Shown here piece after piece: positions 25,564 through 39,249 of a stretch of 64,000 nucleotides of DNA. This stretch comes from Serinus canaria. Lineage: Eukaryota; Chordata; Aves; Passeriformes; Fringillidae. Positions within the stretch are counted from its first letter, which is position 1; every line of letters starts with the position of its first letter. The notes under the pieces are model-generated. The model was not told where the DNA came from, did not search any database, and was given only the letters and a program-made list of their open reading frames with translations. The DNA lies in assembly GCF_022539315.1 (NCBI RefSeq), contig NC_066316.1, positions 12,083,108 to 12,147,107 of the forward strand, given 5' to 3'. The position numbers and the translations under genes were made by a program.

Positions 25564-28500
25564 GTAAGTTAGACAAACCAAGTTTCTGTTGTAAAACTTC
25601 TAACCTAGAGAAACATTGCACAGGTACAATTAAAATTAATGTAGGGCTAGCCTTTCATGTAGAACTTTGGTCACAGACCTATAACTAAATCCTCCAGCAA
25701 TAAGCAATTTAACTCTGTTAACTTTGAAAGATCACATCTGCTTAATTAAGATGATGAATTTACTTAATTCTTAAGAAAAAAAGTCAGTCAAATAATGTTA
25801 AAACTTATTTTTGGTGTTATTCACTGTTCCTGTGCCCACAGGTTTGAGACACCAATAGGGCAATCCATCCAAATTGATCACCAAAAAATCACTACGTGTT
25901 GCCAAGGATCCCCACGAGAAGGCAGCAGGGTTGCCCCAAACCCTCCTGTTCTGAAGACTGAATCATTAATTATGTAGAGGCACAACCACAGCAAGAGGCT
26001 GTGTTTTGCTCCTGAAAGCCACTGACGAGGTAACAAGGTGGTCACCCCAGACAAGGAAACTTCTGGCCCATCATTCTGTGCCCAGCCATGGCCAGAGGTG
26101 GACAGCGAGGGGAGGGCAGGAGCAGCAGATGTGTAACAAGATCCTTCTGTCCCTAATATTCTCCCAGCCTCTCCTTATGTTCAGCCCAGGGGCCCCCAGA
26201 GCCTGCTGCACTTTGTCACTCAGTAATCAAAGGGCCTCTCCTCCTGGCACTTTGCCATCTTCCCTTTGAACGCATGGAACACCATCCAAACACCTTTGGA
26301 AAAGACTTCCTGAGCTCCTAAGCTCCACCACTGCTGCCATGGAGCAACACCTCCTTTTGTCCTGGCCCTGGTTTACTTATTTTGCCTCCCTGTAATTTTG
26401 TAGCAGTCAAGGAGAGGTCGCCCCATTCCCTGTAGGAAATTCCAGCATTTCTCTTTGTAAAGACCAGCTCTGTGTGACAAAGGCTGCCCAGCTCCCCAGG
26501 CATACTGACAGTAAAGCATTTTGGTCCAGAGCAAATGTTTGCCCTTTAACAAAGGGGAGCTAGGATAGATGGATGGATTGCCCAAGAGGTGAAGGCCAGT
26601 GGCCATGCCAGGGAGCAGCTTGGTGGCATGGCCACTGCCCTTCATGGCCCAGTGAGGTGACTTAGCACTGGGTCCATGACCAGATTGGGGGCATCCAGCA
26701 GGCACCTGAGGAGCAGCCAGGGGTGGGAATGGGGTGTGTGGGGATCCCAGGAGCCAGGCAATGGGTGCACTCAGGGCCCTGGCAGCCAACAGCAAAGGCC
26801 AGACACACTGCTCTAGGGGGTTTTGGCTTGTTTTCCACCTTCAAGAGGAAGGAGGCTGTGACAGGAAAGTAGGAATTAATCTCCTGGCTCCATCTCAAAG
26901 TCCAGTCTGTTCAGCAATTCTGATGCAGACTCATGTTGGACACTTCCCAGGGCAGAGAAAAACCTGTGTTTTTCATCCCAACACCAGGAGTTAAACACTG
27001 GCTTCCAGGAGGCCATTCAAGAGCTTTTCCAGCTTTATTCTCATTTGGTTTGGCAATGACAGTGGTGACACTGGGCACTCCAGATTGCCTGCTCCCCTTT
27101 GAGAATGGGAGGCAATAGGGAAGCGGAACTGGAAACAAATCCTGTGGCTAAAATCTGCAGAACAGAGGTGAACTGTTGGCTGAGCCAACACGGGCTCATA
27201 CAGCTATCTGAGAGTGTTCTGGGCAGGAAAACTCTTCATCTGGGAAACAGGAAGACCCCCCAAAAGGCATTAGCAAATCTTTTTAAACTTCCTGATCACA
27301 TAGATCTGTTTACACCACCCTTGTTATTTACTGGCCATGTGCTTGACAAGCACTTAACATGAGGAATACTAATTCAAGGTGGCAGTAAATTTCAGGAAGA
27401 CAAGCATTTTTCCACCAACATTTTTTCAATTAATGCTATTTCCAGCCTTACCTTAACATAGGGACCTGATTATATGGAGATTTGTATGGCAAATAACTTA
27501 CTTTTTCCATACATTTGTTTCAAATATAGGAAAGAAATACTTCTCTTTAATTTTCTACTAAATCCAAATTATATTCTCATAAGCAAATGAATAGTATCAC
27601 ACCTTTAGATACTTGCTGGTTTTCTGATTTCTGTGTCAGGATCTCTTCATATGAGGTCCGAAGGGAAAGATATCACTTGCTTCAACCCTGCAGGCAGTTG
27701 CCAAAGGAATGTATAGTGAGAATAAAGACAATTAGGTATTAAGATGGACTCTCCTTCTCTGCCAGGAGCACTTTTACATCCATACCAAATGTTTCTCACC
27801 CTCAAGTCAGTTGTAGCTGCACTCTTTGTTTTTCACAGCTTCCCAAAAGTGAACGGCACAGCAGCTGGGGCTGGCTCCAGTTTGGGGGAGCTGGAGATTA
27901 ATTTGTCAGTCAAACAGCCAGAGTCACAGAGATTTGGGAGGTGTGGATCAGATCCCTGTCCACGGTGCATCATCACCTCAAACAGAGACCATCACATGGA
28001 ATAGATTGATGAGGACACAGCAAAATCAATCCCCTGAATGCCATAAAAACCTATGGGCACGTGCAAGGACATGTGTGATGTGGTATTTACAAAATTGCAT
28101 TTACACATGACAGTAGATTCCTCTGTTTATGTAATCATTGTATTGGCATTCACTACAACCTGCTTTCAGGAGCATATTTTGAATTTTCAAAGCATGGCTA
28201 AGCTGGCAGGTGCTGTGTGAGTCGACACTGAACTGCGAAAATTGCATGTGAGTGATGTCCTATCATACTTGAATATCTGTGCTACACAAGGACACAAAAG
28301 AAACCTTCACAAGGTTTAAGTTCAGTATACTTTAATTAAAATTAATTATGGCAACGATCTCAAACTGGATGCAATCACTGCTGATGACTTTGTTTAAAAA
28401 ACGTGGCAAAAGTTCAAAGCACAGCCCTGGGTTTTAACTGCTGGAAAAGTCTTTTTGCTTGGTTTTGCAATCAGATTTTCAGATTCTCAGGAAGTCCCTA

Positions 28501-31500
28501 GAGCTTTGTTGTTGCTGATTATGTAAAAATATACATTTATTTATTTATTACTCCCTATAACAAAAAAGCAAAGTGTCTGTTAAGGAGAGGGTGGATAAGC
28601 TGTAGAGGATTACACACATCCAGGCTTTTGCTGGCTGATACAACGCATCCTTGCCATACAGAAGGGCACCAGCTCAGTGCTTCACACTCTGCCAAACTGA
28701 GCCTCCCAAGAAGAAACCCAGCAGCCACCAGGGTGGTGAACCAACAGCACTTCACTGGTGCTCCAGCTCTGTGCCCTCAGCTCCTCCCTTGGGCCATCAC
28801 CATCCCTTCGTGAAAATACAGGAAACTTTCCAGGAGCAAGTGACAGTGCTCAGGCTGGGCATGGGTGGGCCAGAGAAAACAGGGGAATTTCTTCTGCTGA
28901 TGGAACTGGTTCAGCTCCCCTGGGCTCATTAGGAGGATATGTGTTTGCACCAGCTGCGCATCTGTCTCCCAGCTTCCTTTGCTTACTCCTTCCATGGATG
29001 AAGTGGTCTGAAAAAGAGCCCTGGAGTGTCGCTCTAAGTGACTGTTTTGATGCAGGGTCACTTGTGTGTGACAAACCAGGCATAACATGGGCGCTATCGA
29101 CGTGTGTCGGGTCTGCTTTCAGCTCCCCCGAGCCACCACAGCCCCAGCAGCAGCACTGGGAATGTGAGGGAACAGCTCACAGAGCTGACCTTGCTGTGCC
29201 TCACCCCTCAGAGTCTCTCTCTTCAGGGGGTGCCACGCATGCAAATCCAAGGTGCTGAACTCGATGGCAAATGGGAACTTTGCAGTTGGGCTCCGCAGAA
29301 ATGCAATGGAGACATCAGTGTAAATCAGCTTCATCTTAATTATCCACAGATTATCAGGCTGATGCAAGGCCCCCAGTTTGCTGCTCAGAGCTGCTTTCAG
29401 GTTACTTTGGTGGGTACATCCTCTGTTGTGGTTCTTCTGAGTTTTCCCTGCCCTCTTTTCCCTTTTCCCATGTCTTGCACAATGTTGTGCTGGCTGTCAG
29501 CATCTAGTGAGCTACAAAGAAACAAAAGGGTAAACTCTTCCAGTGAGAATTAAACCAAAACACAGCAGAAGGTTGTTTGGCAACTTTATGAAGAGCAAGG
29601 GAAGCCAGCAGGGCTCCTGAAACACCTCTGTAATGGTGTTTAATTAAGTTTTATAACTAAATCAAGGCTTAATGCTTTATTGCATCTGAAATAACATTGC
29701 AGACTCAGGGAAGAGATATTTTCCTCCCAGTTATGTGACCATACATGCACTCCACACAGCCACCTGCTCAGGTGAAGGCTTCCACCCATGGTCACTTTGA
29801 AACCAAATGTGGAACCACAAGGACAAGAAAAATGCTCTCCCACTGACAAAGCAACAGTGGCAAAATAAGCCACCAGCACATGCAGAACCAACAGCAGCAG
29901 TAGAGCCTTTTTACTGTATTAATCACATTGATTGGGGGATTTTTATCTCTCTAGGAAGAAGGTAAGTTTTATCATTACAAATGCTGTCTCTGCTGCAGTC
30001 TTTGCTGACAAAATCCTACTAACAAAAACAGCAGCCTTCAGTCACTCCTGGGTGCACATCTTGAGATGTGGATGCAAATATTCTGTTTGTATTAACTGAA
30101 AAAAATCTGGTCTTTCTGCTCCCAGCAGTATTAAACAGCTCCCCACACATCCTCTTATTCATATTCATTTATTCCCAGCTTTAAATATGTTTTCCCAGCT
30201 GCTAAAGCAAACCTTATTCACACTTATGACAGCAGAGATTTAAAATCTGTATCAATCTGATAATATTAGACATTCATCTTGAAAGCACAATTTGAGCCAC
30301 GACCACAGAAGCAAGTGCATTAGTTTATCACCACTGTGGTTGCTTGAAAAATACAAGATTCTTTTAAGTAAAGTCTTTTGGCACTCACTAAGATGTGTGT
30401 AGATGTAGATAGCACATTTTCAACAACTACAGGCGTGTATTCTCAATAATGACTGTAACAGTGAAACTGTTTTTCATGTTTTTACTGATGTGATAATTGG
30501 TTTGAATATTGCAAATTATGGGACATGAGAATGTGTGGTTGTTAAATTTTGAAAAAGCTCTCCATTCTGTTTCTATAACACAGGGGAAGTCATAATTAAG
30601 CTAATTTGTAAAGATGGTATTACATTAGTGGTGCCACACAAATCAAACAAGGCAAACAACTGGTTGAAAGTGTTCTCAATATCCACCACACATTTTGTGC
30701 AATTAAAGTGATACTTCTGTAGCAGCCAGTTAAGAAACCCTTAACCACCTCCTGTAGTGGTGCTCAGTAATAAACCAGAGGAAAGAGCTGGATTTGGTTT
30801 CATGTGAGAAAGGTGAGCAAGGAGAATTACAACACATTTCTATTTTTTTTTTTTTTAATAAACAGCCATTGGAGGAGACCAAATCAGAATAAGAGCAGCA
30901 CAACACAATTTAGCACTGAGATTTAGAACAATCTTAATGGCAAGGTGAAGACTCCAAACAAAAGAGCCAACTTCACCCATGCTGTACCTCCTGAGGTGCC
31001 ATGAAGACGCTGAGCTGCTTCATGGAAGGAACAAACCCAGCTGCCTTTATTTTTCAAGAGTCACATTTTGGTGACTTTGAGCTGGGGGGATCTGTATTTG
31101 GATTTTCAGGAGGCAAGGTGAGACCCTCAGCTGGCACAAAAAAGGCAGCATTGCCAGCTTCCACCCATTCCCTTTGGATGGTTCATGTCCAGCCCAGTCA
31201 GGCTTAGGATGTGCTTCCAGGTGACACCCTGCTTCCTGTTTTGGTTTTGAGGTTGCTTTGGTATAGGATTTTCCCCTTCCAATAGTAATTTTCTCCCCTT
31301 ATATTGAAGCTGGAGCTCAGCAGCTTCCCCAGCAGATGCTGGCTGCAGATCATAGTGCAGATCCCAGCTGGTGAGGGGTGGCAAGTGTTCAGCACAGATG
31401 GCACTGCCAGGCTGCCTTGCTGCTGTTTTCTTTCTTTTTTTTTTTATTCCAAAACCCTCAAATGACAAGGTGAGGACTAACCAAAACCCAGCTGTGTTGT

Positions 31501-31639
31501 AGTGGTGGGTTGGAAGAGTGAGTCATTTCAACCTCACTGCAGTGGGGAGCAAGGCTGGGGCACAAGCCTCATCCTTGTCCTGCATCCAGAGGAGTCTTTG
31601 GAGAGTTGTCCCAGCTCATGTGCAAACAACACAACTTCC
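25564..31639. other. Intergenic DNA
   Basis: No supported gene. AT-rich, repeat-poor blocks at 27,360-27,740, 28,020-28,560 and 29,890-30,720 look unique and could hold conserved non-coding elements, but this cannot be judged without an alignment. Short ORFs at 28,620-29,550 lack domains. Confidence 0.65.
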
Positions 31640-31952
31640 TCATGAAGGAAAGCAGAGGGACAGGCACTGATCTCTTCACTCTGGTGAGCAGGAATGGCCT
31701 GAAGATGTGCCAGGGGAGGTTTAGTTTGGATATCAGGAAAAGTTTCTTCACCCAGAGGGTGGCTGGGCACTGGAACAGCTCCCCAGGGCAGTGGTCACAG
31801 CACCAAGCCTGACAGAGTTGAAGAAGCATTTGGACAACAATCTCAGGCACACAGGTGTGTGACCCTTGGGGTTTGTTCTGGGCAGGGCCAGAGTTGGAGT
31901 CAATGGTCCTTGGGTCACTTCCAGCTCAGGACATTCCATAATTCTATGATGA
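31640..31952 (+). mobile_element. CR1 LINE, 3' end
   Basis: Typical avian CR1 3' sequence in plus orientation: GGGGAGGTTTAGTTTGGATA, TTCACCCAGAGGGTGGCTGG, GCACTGGAACAGCTCCCCAG, CAAGCCTGACAGAGTTGAAG, and a terminal ATTCCATAATTCTATGATGA, the degenerate ATTCTATGA-type 3' repeat. Truncated at 5', as most CR1 copies are. The 5' edge is estimated; related-looking sequence may extend to about 31,540. Confidence 0.9.
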
Positions 31953-34900
31953 CACTGACTACACAACCTGAATTTCCAGTGGCGGCAGGGATGGAGCTGA
32001 CATGGGAACTCCACCTGGGCACCCCGCTCCTACTGCAGCCAGCACGGATGAAATGCACAGCAGCCAAGGGGAGGGAAGTGATTTACTGGGTGAGTAATAT
32101 GGGAGGCACTAAATGTACTAGGAACAGAAAAAAGACAATGCCTCAATTGTTGAAAAACGTGATGGTAGAAGGTGCTTCGGGGTCTCTTTTTCACCACCCA
32201 TTTCCTGGAGAAGTAAGGCACAGACACAGGACTGGGATGCAGATGGACAATTCCTGCACTTCACAGCCCACATGACACTAAAATTACTGTTCCCCACTAA
32301 ATGACACAAAGTTTGCAAGAAGAGATTACATCTTTTACTAAAGCAACTGCCCACACAGGGAGAAAATTATTCACCCCTTTGGGTGCACTAGCCCCTTTCC
32401 TAGGCATGAAGAGGACTTTAGAATAAGACACTTGAAGCACCATCCAGCTGCATTTGGCAAGAGGTCGTGGCCTGCCTGAGGTTTCTGCACAAGGGATTTG
32501 CCTGTCTGCCCTTTACCATCACTCCAGCTCACAAAATTAGTGCTCAAGTGCCTGATTTTTAATAACTCACCACTCCCAGAGGCAGTCTGACAACATGTTC
32601 TCAATTACTGCTGCGAAGGAAAAGGGACCTCCGTGGTTTTAGGGATTCAGGAAAAGACAGCTCTGCTGCAGCTTCTCAATTAGCTGCCCTAAAAGAAGAA
32701 ACAGGGTGCACTAATAATATAACCAAACTCAAATGCCAGACCTGGGAATTTTCTGTGAGGACACCCTGGTTTGATCCTTGGGAGATAGCCACTGGCCCAG
32801 GGAGCACTGGCAGTACCTGTTGGAAAAGGACACCAGAGGCATCACCAGTGCTCTGTGCTCTACTCACACAGAGAAATATTGTTATGGTTTGGTTTCTAAA
32901 ACATCTAAAAATACACCTTGCCTCAGTACTGAGACACTAAACCCAAACTCTAAACGATATTCTGCTTGTGCCAATATTTCAGAAACTGAGCACCTTGTGA
33001 CACTGTGCATAAACTATTCACAACAATCTGACTAAAACCACGTTGCTGATAGAAGCCCTTTTTCCATTTCTTTAAACTTGTAAGGCTGCAGGAATGTTTT
33101 ATCAGTGCAAGAGGAGGGCAGGCAGAGGATGTGGCCTCTGTGATCTTTCCTTGCTCACTGTTTATCTGTGTGATGGTGGATGTTGATATACTGGTCAAAG
33201 ATAACCTCAGCTGGGAGATTTTAATGGAAAATATTTGAACATTTGAATATTTTACCTGCCTCTCTGACATCTATACTGAGCAGGGCCCTTTGTGCACTGA
33301 GTCAATCCTGTGCTTTCAGGCAAACACCCAGCACCAACAGGGTTTCACAGGTGGAGGTTTTGGGTCCTGCATTCAAAGCATGAGAACAGGCAAGGAGGGA
33401 ATGTCCAGTCCAACAGAAGCTTTCTTCTAAATCCTGACTAAGGGCAGTTGTCTCACATCTAGTTTGCAGCTGATCTGATGTAATTGGGGATATTCTCATT
33501 GCTCCCACAAGCAATCTAACATCTGCTCAGCTCCTGTGTGTACCAAGTCCTGTCCCAGAGAGTGCCGTGCAAGAAGTCCCTCCTTCCCTGCCTTCAGTGC
33601 TTCTCCGTGAAGAGAGACAGAGAGTGCTTCTGGCCCAGGCTCTGTGAACACACAGGTATTTTTGTGCTGCAGTCCCTGCAGCTCTCAGCATCTGCCATCA
33701 GTTCAGGGCCGTGGCAGGAGCAGACACCACAGGGTCACAGTGAGGGACACGAAGGAGCCAAGGAGCAAAGGAGCTTGACCTGCCTCTTACATCTGCAATG
33801 CAAATGCTCCCTGCTCGATGTGTAATGGAAAGTGGAGCCTGTTTCTCTCGCTGTTGCTGTGACCAGCATGAGCAAAATATTAGATAGAGCACAGAGCAAA
33901 ATATGAGGAAGGCGATATGGGACACAGATAATCACACCTCGCATGTGATGAAAGCAGACTGTGCCAGTCCCCACTGCCTGCAAGGACAGGGCTGCTGGGA
34001 CATCTAGGAAAACATTATCTACTCTATGGCAATAAGCAGGGTTTTGTTCCACTTTATTTTTAGCTCAGTTCCTCCTCTTCCTCCACACATATAAGCCCTC
34101 CAGCTCAAGGCAAAGGTCCAAGAACAACAGCGTTCCAAGCAAAGGACTGACCTCACAATCAGAAAACCAGAGCCTAGATATGACAGGCTGTGTTATTTAC
34201 TAACACAGAGCACACAAACCCAAACCAAACCAAAATAACCTACTTCAATATTTTTCCTTCCTAGAGCAAGGAAGGCAAGTCCCCCTTGCACTCAGCTCTG
34301 ATGTGTTGCCATGAGGAGTACCCTGAGAAGTCAGAGGAGATTTATTTAGAACACTGAAACCCTTGTGCGTACGTTCTCGCCATAAATTCAAACCTCAAAT
34401 GGAAATGTGATTTGAATTTAAACACTTAAAGCTGTGGCCTTAACAGTAGGCACTTTTGTATATTCATGCTCCTGCCACTGTCCTCGGTCTCCCATGGTCT
34501 TGAATGAAGTGTTGTTTTTAGACAATTGGCTTCTTGTCCGCAGAAGAGCAGTTTGGCCCTATCCCTTCCATTGTCTGTTATGTCCTGCAAGGAAAAGGGG
34601 GGAGGAGATTGAAAGAGAGAGACAGATTTCAATCAGAAGCACTACATTGATAAGGGATTAATAAAAGCCTGCCTTGTGATCCGATGAAACCTAGCAGTCA
34701 GCCTGGACGCCTCGTATTTGATAACAAAAGCGATCACTTCCAAGCGTCATCTGCGGAGTCCAGTGCCTGCAGCACCCAGAGCAGCAGCAGCAGCTCCCAG
34801 CAGTGCCTGTTGCTGGTGGGTTTGGGCTCTGGCAGACCCTGCTACGGCCAACTCATCTTAAGGACAAGAATTTGTCATTTGAGCAGTGTGGGGATGGTGT

Positions 34901-36540
34901 TGGACAGCCACAGTTGATGCTGGGGACACGAACAGCTCTGTCCTGAAGGCACACAGCAGAACCGGTGATGAGGAACAAAACAGGCAACAGCAGGGAGTCT
35001 GCTGAGCATGGTGTTCCAGTGCTTATTTTAACTGTTCCAGCAGGTTTTTAGGGCTCAGTGTTTAAGGGGCAGACATCCCCTGAGTGTGGAGGAGCCAAGA
35101 GGCACCAGACAGAGAAGAGAGAAGCACACGTGGGGCAGACAGACACTGCAAAGGGAACACAGCAGTTTGGGTGCAGGCTTGGAGATGTGTGAGCTGGGGC
35201 ATGGGCAAAGCCCTTGGCACATGTTGCTGTTTCTGGGTGAGCCCAAACCAGTCCCCACTGAGGAAGGCAGCCAAAGCAGCACCAACGTGTGAGAAAGGAG
35301 CTTTTGCTGTGAGATTCCAAAGAGAATAAACTGTGGTGGATGCTCACACTATCCATTGGGGGGATCCACTCAGGGCTCTGGGCATGTGTGATTCACTCAG
35401 TGAACCAACTCCATTGCAATCCCATTCCCACTGCTGCAGACAGCTGCCACTGCCCACAAACCAGCCAGCCATCCTTTATCCTACTCTTCACAGCGTCTGA
35501 GTTGCTGTCACCATGTTTCACTTCTTTTCATTCATACTTGTACAGCCATGTGCATATTCCCTGGTCCAGTCCCAGGGAGCCACTGAAGGGAAGGAATACT
35601 CTTAGGGATCTGTTTGCCAGCTTTGATTTCCCTTTATGCCCAGGGGAAGGGAAAAAGGGGCACATCCCTGTGTCATTTTTTTGTTGCCACAATGAAACAC
35701 ACAGAGGTGCTGTGTAGATATCACAGGTAAACATGGGGTGATTACACTGAGAAATAAACCAGCTAACAGGAATAGCAACTACCTCATGCTTTTTGTTGGC
35801 TCCTCCTCAGCCTCTCACATGGTTCACATGATTTGCTGGGAGGAAAACCTTCCCCTGCCAACACTGTCCCTGTCAGGACACTTGCTTGTGACAAGCCTGC
35901 CTGTCACCACTTCCCTCAGACAGAGATAGTTCAGTCCCAAAGTATTCTCTGAAGGTGAAATGGGGTCTCTTCCAGGCAGCCACCTATGGCACAACTCTTA
36001 AAATCTGCACACAAAAAAGCAGCGCCCACTGGATGTGCACAGAAACCTCCTACATCTGTGAGGCATTGCCCATCTCCTGTACCCTCAGCATGCCAGGTTC
36101 ACCACACACAAAGTGAAGAGGCACTCTTGTTTTGGAAGCCAAGATTTCCAGGAATCTGTCAGGTGACCAGGAAATATTGGAGGATGTAAGATTATTGGTA
36201 GAAGTGATAACCCAAAGCATCTGAGCTGCCTGAAAGAGACTTGACACATCAGGAGCTGTATGTCAGCTGCAAACAGCACACAAACCAGATCACACAGCTG
36301 GGAAATCAGTGCAGGCTCAGAAAGCACCAGCAGAAGCACAAGCACCCTAAATCTAAGTCCATGTTGGCCCTGGTAATTCACAGTGTCTAGGGATGCTGAG
36401 CACAGAGATTGTTTTCTCTCACCTTGCTCAGTTATCCCAGCAACATGAGGCACTCTGCACTGATGAAAACTTCCCATTGCTTTCAGCCTTTCCCCATAAC
36501 CCCTCTAAACATTCCCCTCTGTCACTCCTGCTGCTCAAAG
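31953..36540. other. Intergenic DNA
   Basis: No supported gene and no interspersed repeat recognised. Short ORFs only. Confidence 0.65.
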
Positions 36541-36750
36541 TTCCATAGAACTTGATTTGGATTGGAAGGAATCTTAAAGAAAATCTCATTTAAACCCCCC
36601 CGTGATGGGCAGGAACTCCTTTCACTAGATTGCTCAGAGCTCCATCCAGCCTGGCCTTGAACACCTCCAGAGGCAGGGCATCATCAGCTCCTCTGGGCAG
36701 TGATCTCTCCCATCCCCTTCCCTTTGGAGCAGAGAAAGGTCCCGTTACCT
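36541..36750 (-). mobile_element. CR1 LINE, 3' end, diverged
   Basis: Reverse-oriented CR1: TTGGATTGGAAGGAATCTTA, GATGGGCAGGAACTCCTTTC, CATCCAGCCTGGCCTTGAAC, then CTCTGGGCAGTGATC. These follow the order of the reverse complement of CR1 3' ends. More diverged than the 47-kb copy. Confidence 0.88.
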
Positions 36751-37630
36751 GCCTGGGTCATCCTTTGCCACCATTACTTTTGTGAGCCTTGACACAGCCA
36801 GGACCCACCTCAGATGTGCACAGAAATGTTCTTGCACAGGTATGGGTGACACAGTGGTTAACACAGCAGTTTTCACAGCAATGGTCATACCCCATCAGCT
36901 GTGATTCCCAAATTCCCCAGCCCATCTCAGAGTGGTGCCCATTTTCTCTTTAGACATTTTCACCTCCTGCCTCTGGAAGATGAAACAGAAGAGCCAACAC
37001 TGATTCTTCAGTCAGGCTGAATTTGCTAAATATCCAGTTAAATGGACAACACAATGGATTTTAAAGGCTCCTGAGAATGGCTGCAGTGCTGACAAGGGTG
37101 GGTTTGTCAGAATTCCATCTGCAGCTGTCCCGTGGCCAGTGAGCAATCCACACGTGCAGCCTCTTGCCTGAGTGTGTCCAACAGACCCCTCATGACCGCT
37201 GTGCTTTGAACATTTTTTGCTGGATAAGCTGGCCAGGTCCAACACTGTGGAAGATGAGAGTCTATATTTCACCTAGCTCAGGATGTCATAAAGGAACTCT
37301 GGCAATTTCTTGCATGGAAGCACAGTCACATTTTCCATCCCATGTCAGCTGCACGCTGCCCTCAGTGGCAGCTCACCTCTGGAATGAGGAGAAGCAGCCA
37401 TCTCCTGGTTGCACAGCCCCAGCCCTCGGACAGCCTGACAGGACTCTTTAAAAATGACACCACAGATGTTTCACCAAGCTCCTGTCCACCATCTCCTCCA
37501 AGTGACACCACCAGTTTTCCTCAGGAAAGGTCAGACCCGGCGTCAGTGGGAAGATGAATGCGGCTCTCCTGTGCTCTGCTCCAGCTGCCTGTGCCTGGTT
37601 CCAGGGTGGTCACACAGGGGCCACAGCAGC

Positions 37631-37670
37631 CAGCCCCTCCTTATGGAAATCAGCCCCTCCTTATGGAGAT
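37631..37670. repeat. 20-bp direct tandem duplication
   Basis: CAGCCCCTCCTTATGGAAAT at 37,631-37,650 is repeated with one difference at 37,651-37,670. Confidence 0.9.
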
Positions 37671-39205
37671 CAGCCAAGGCAGAGCTGGCAGCCCGGCCAG
37701 CAGAGCCAAGGAGCCCTGGGAAGCAGTGGGGAACAAAGGCACAAGCCCTTGTCCAGCAGGAGGGGGCACAGCTTTGTTTCACCCTCTCTGTGCCAGCCTT
37801 GGCTCCTTGAAGGTGTGTGTCATCTGCTGGGCTGGTGCTTCCCTGTGTCAGGGTGGTCCTTCCCTGTGGGAAACAGAGATGCAGTTTTCCAAGCGGGCGT
37901 TAATCGCAGTCCGAGTCCCGGGAGACAGTGAACACCTTGTGCTCTGGATAATCAGGCACTGCCCAACCAGATGCAGTCACACCTTCAGACCAAATCCCAG
38001 GATTTACTCTGACACCCCCTCCCATTCTCACGTGAGGGGCTTCAACTGTGTCTGTACAAAATCACAGCAGGATAATGTACAGTGTCAGCACGTCCGGTCA
38101 TTAAGGCTGCATTCCAACCTCATCTATAACCATTCACTTCGCTGGTTCCTAAGCATTGACAAAAAAGTTCCTCTCAGACAGCAATTTTTTATATTAGACT
38201 TCTATTTAGAACCATAAGGGGTTTTTTTGTTTTAGCTTGAAAGGGGCTGAGGAAACATTTCCTTCCATAGACAGGATTAGTGAGCTCTGAGCATTAAGTT
38301 CTGCTCACTGCAGGACATGCAGCGCAGTTAAGTCATGATATCACAATTTATAACACTTTTATGCAGCTCATACATTTAAAACAAGAGGAACAGAAATATA
38401 AAAGCAGCTTGGAGTTACTTTTGAGGCATGAACTCCATAAGACTCAGTGCAAGGGAATTTTGAGTAACAGAGATCCCAGGCATGGGGCATGCAGGGAGTA
38501 TCAGACAAGCAGTGCCTGCAGGAGCCACCATCACCCAGCCCTTGCTATCCCAGGAGCTACAAGGAGCTCAGCAGCTTCACTTTGCCTTCCACTTACAACT
38601 TCCAAGAAAGTTTTCAAGAGTCTTTGCAGTTCAGCTGAGAAGCGAGCAGGGAATGCCTAGAGGCAGCTCAGGCATCTGGGCATATTTATTGATCTGTCAC
38701 AGTGAACACACCTCATTTAGAGCTCCTTTCAAAACCCAGCCAGCCAGCAGCTCCCAGCACAACACATTTTCTTCTGCTCTTCAAGAGCACTTTGCTTGAC
38801 AACGAATTCCAAAGCAATTTGTACATCTCAAAGGAGACATACAAGTGAGTTTCAGGAGGAATGACAGTGAGGATGATTGGAAGAGATCTAAGGAATCTCC
38901 AAAGATGCCAGTGTGAGGATCCCCACTTACTTAAAAAAAGAAAGAAAATTAAAGCCTTCCAAACTTAGGAAGATAAGACCCTTTGTACATAGCTATGTCT
39001 TTAGTGGGGACTTTGGCTGAAGGGCAGAATAGAATCCTGTCTCTGTTATTCTTATAACATTTGCTGTTGTGCAGTGCCCAGGTTATTTCTCATGGACTGA
39101 GACTGCTGTGGAGCTTTTCGTGCCAAGAGAAGCAAGATCTCAAGCCCAAGGATACCTACCCAGATGTGTCAAGGCATTCTTGACTTCTGTGTTTAAGTGG
39201 GTTGC

Positions 39206-39208
<3 letters not shown>

Positions 39209-39246
<38 letters not shown>
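39209..39246. repeat. (AC)19 microsatellite
   Basis: Nineteen uninterrupted AC units, followed by a short AT run to about 39,260. Likely length-polymorphic. Confidence 0.97.

Positions 39247-39249
<3 letters not shown>

Noticed and set aside
37558..38217. 219-codon plus-strand ORF as a gene
   Set aside because: No domain, no convincing splice context and low-complexity duplication at the start; overlapping frames are equally open.
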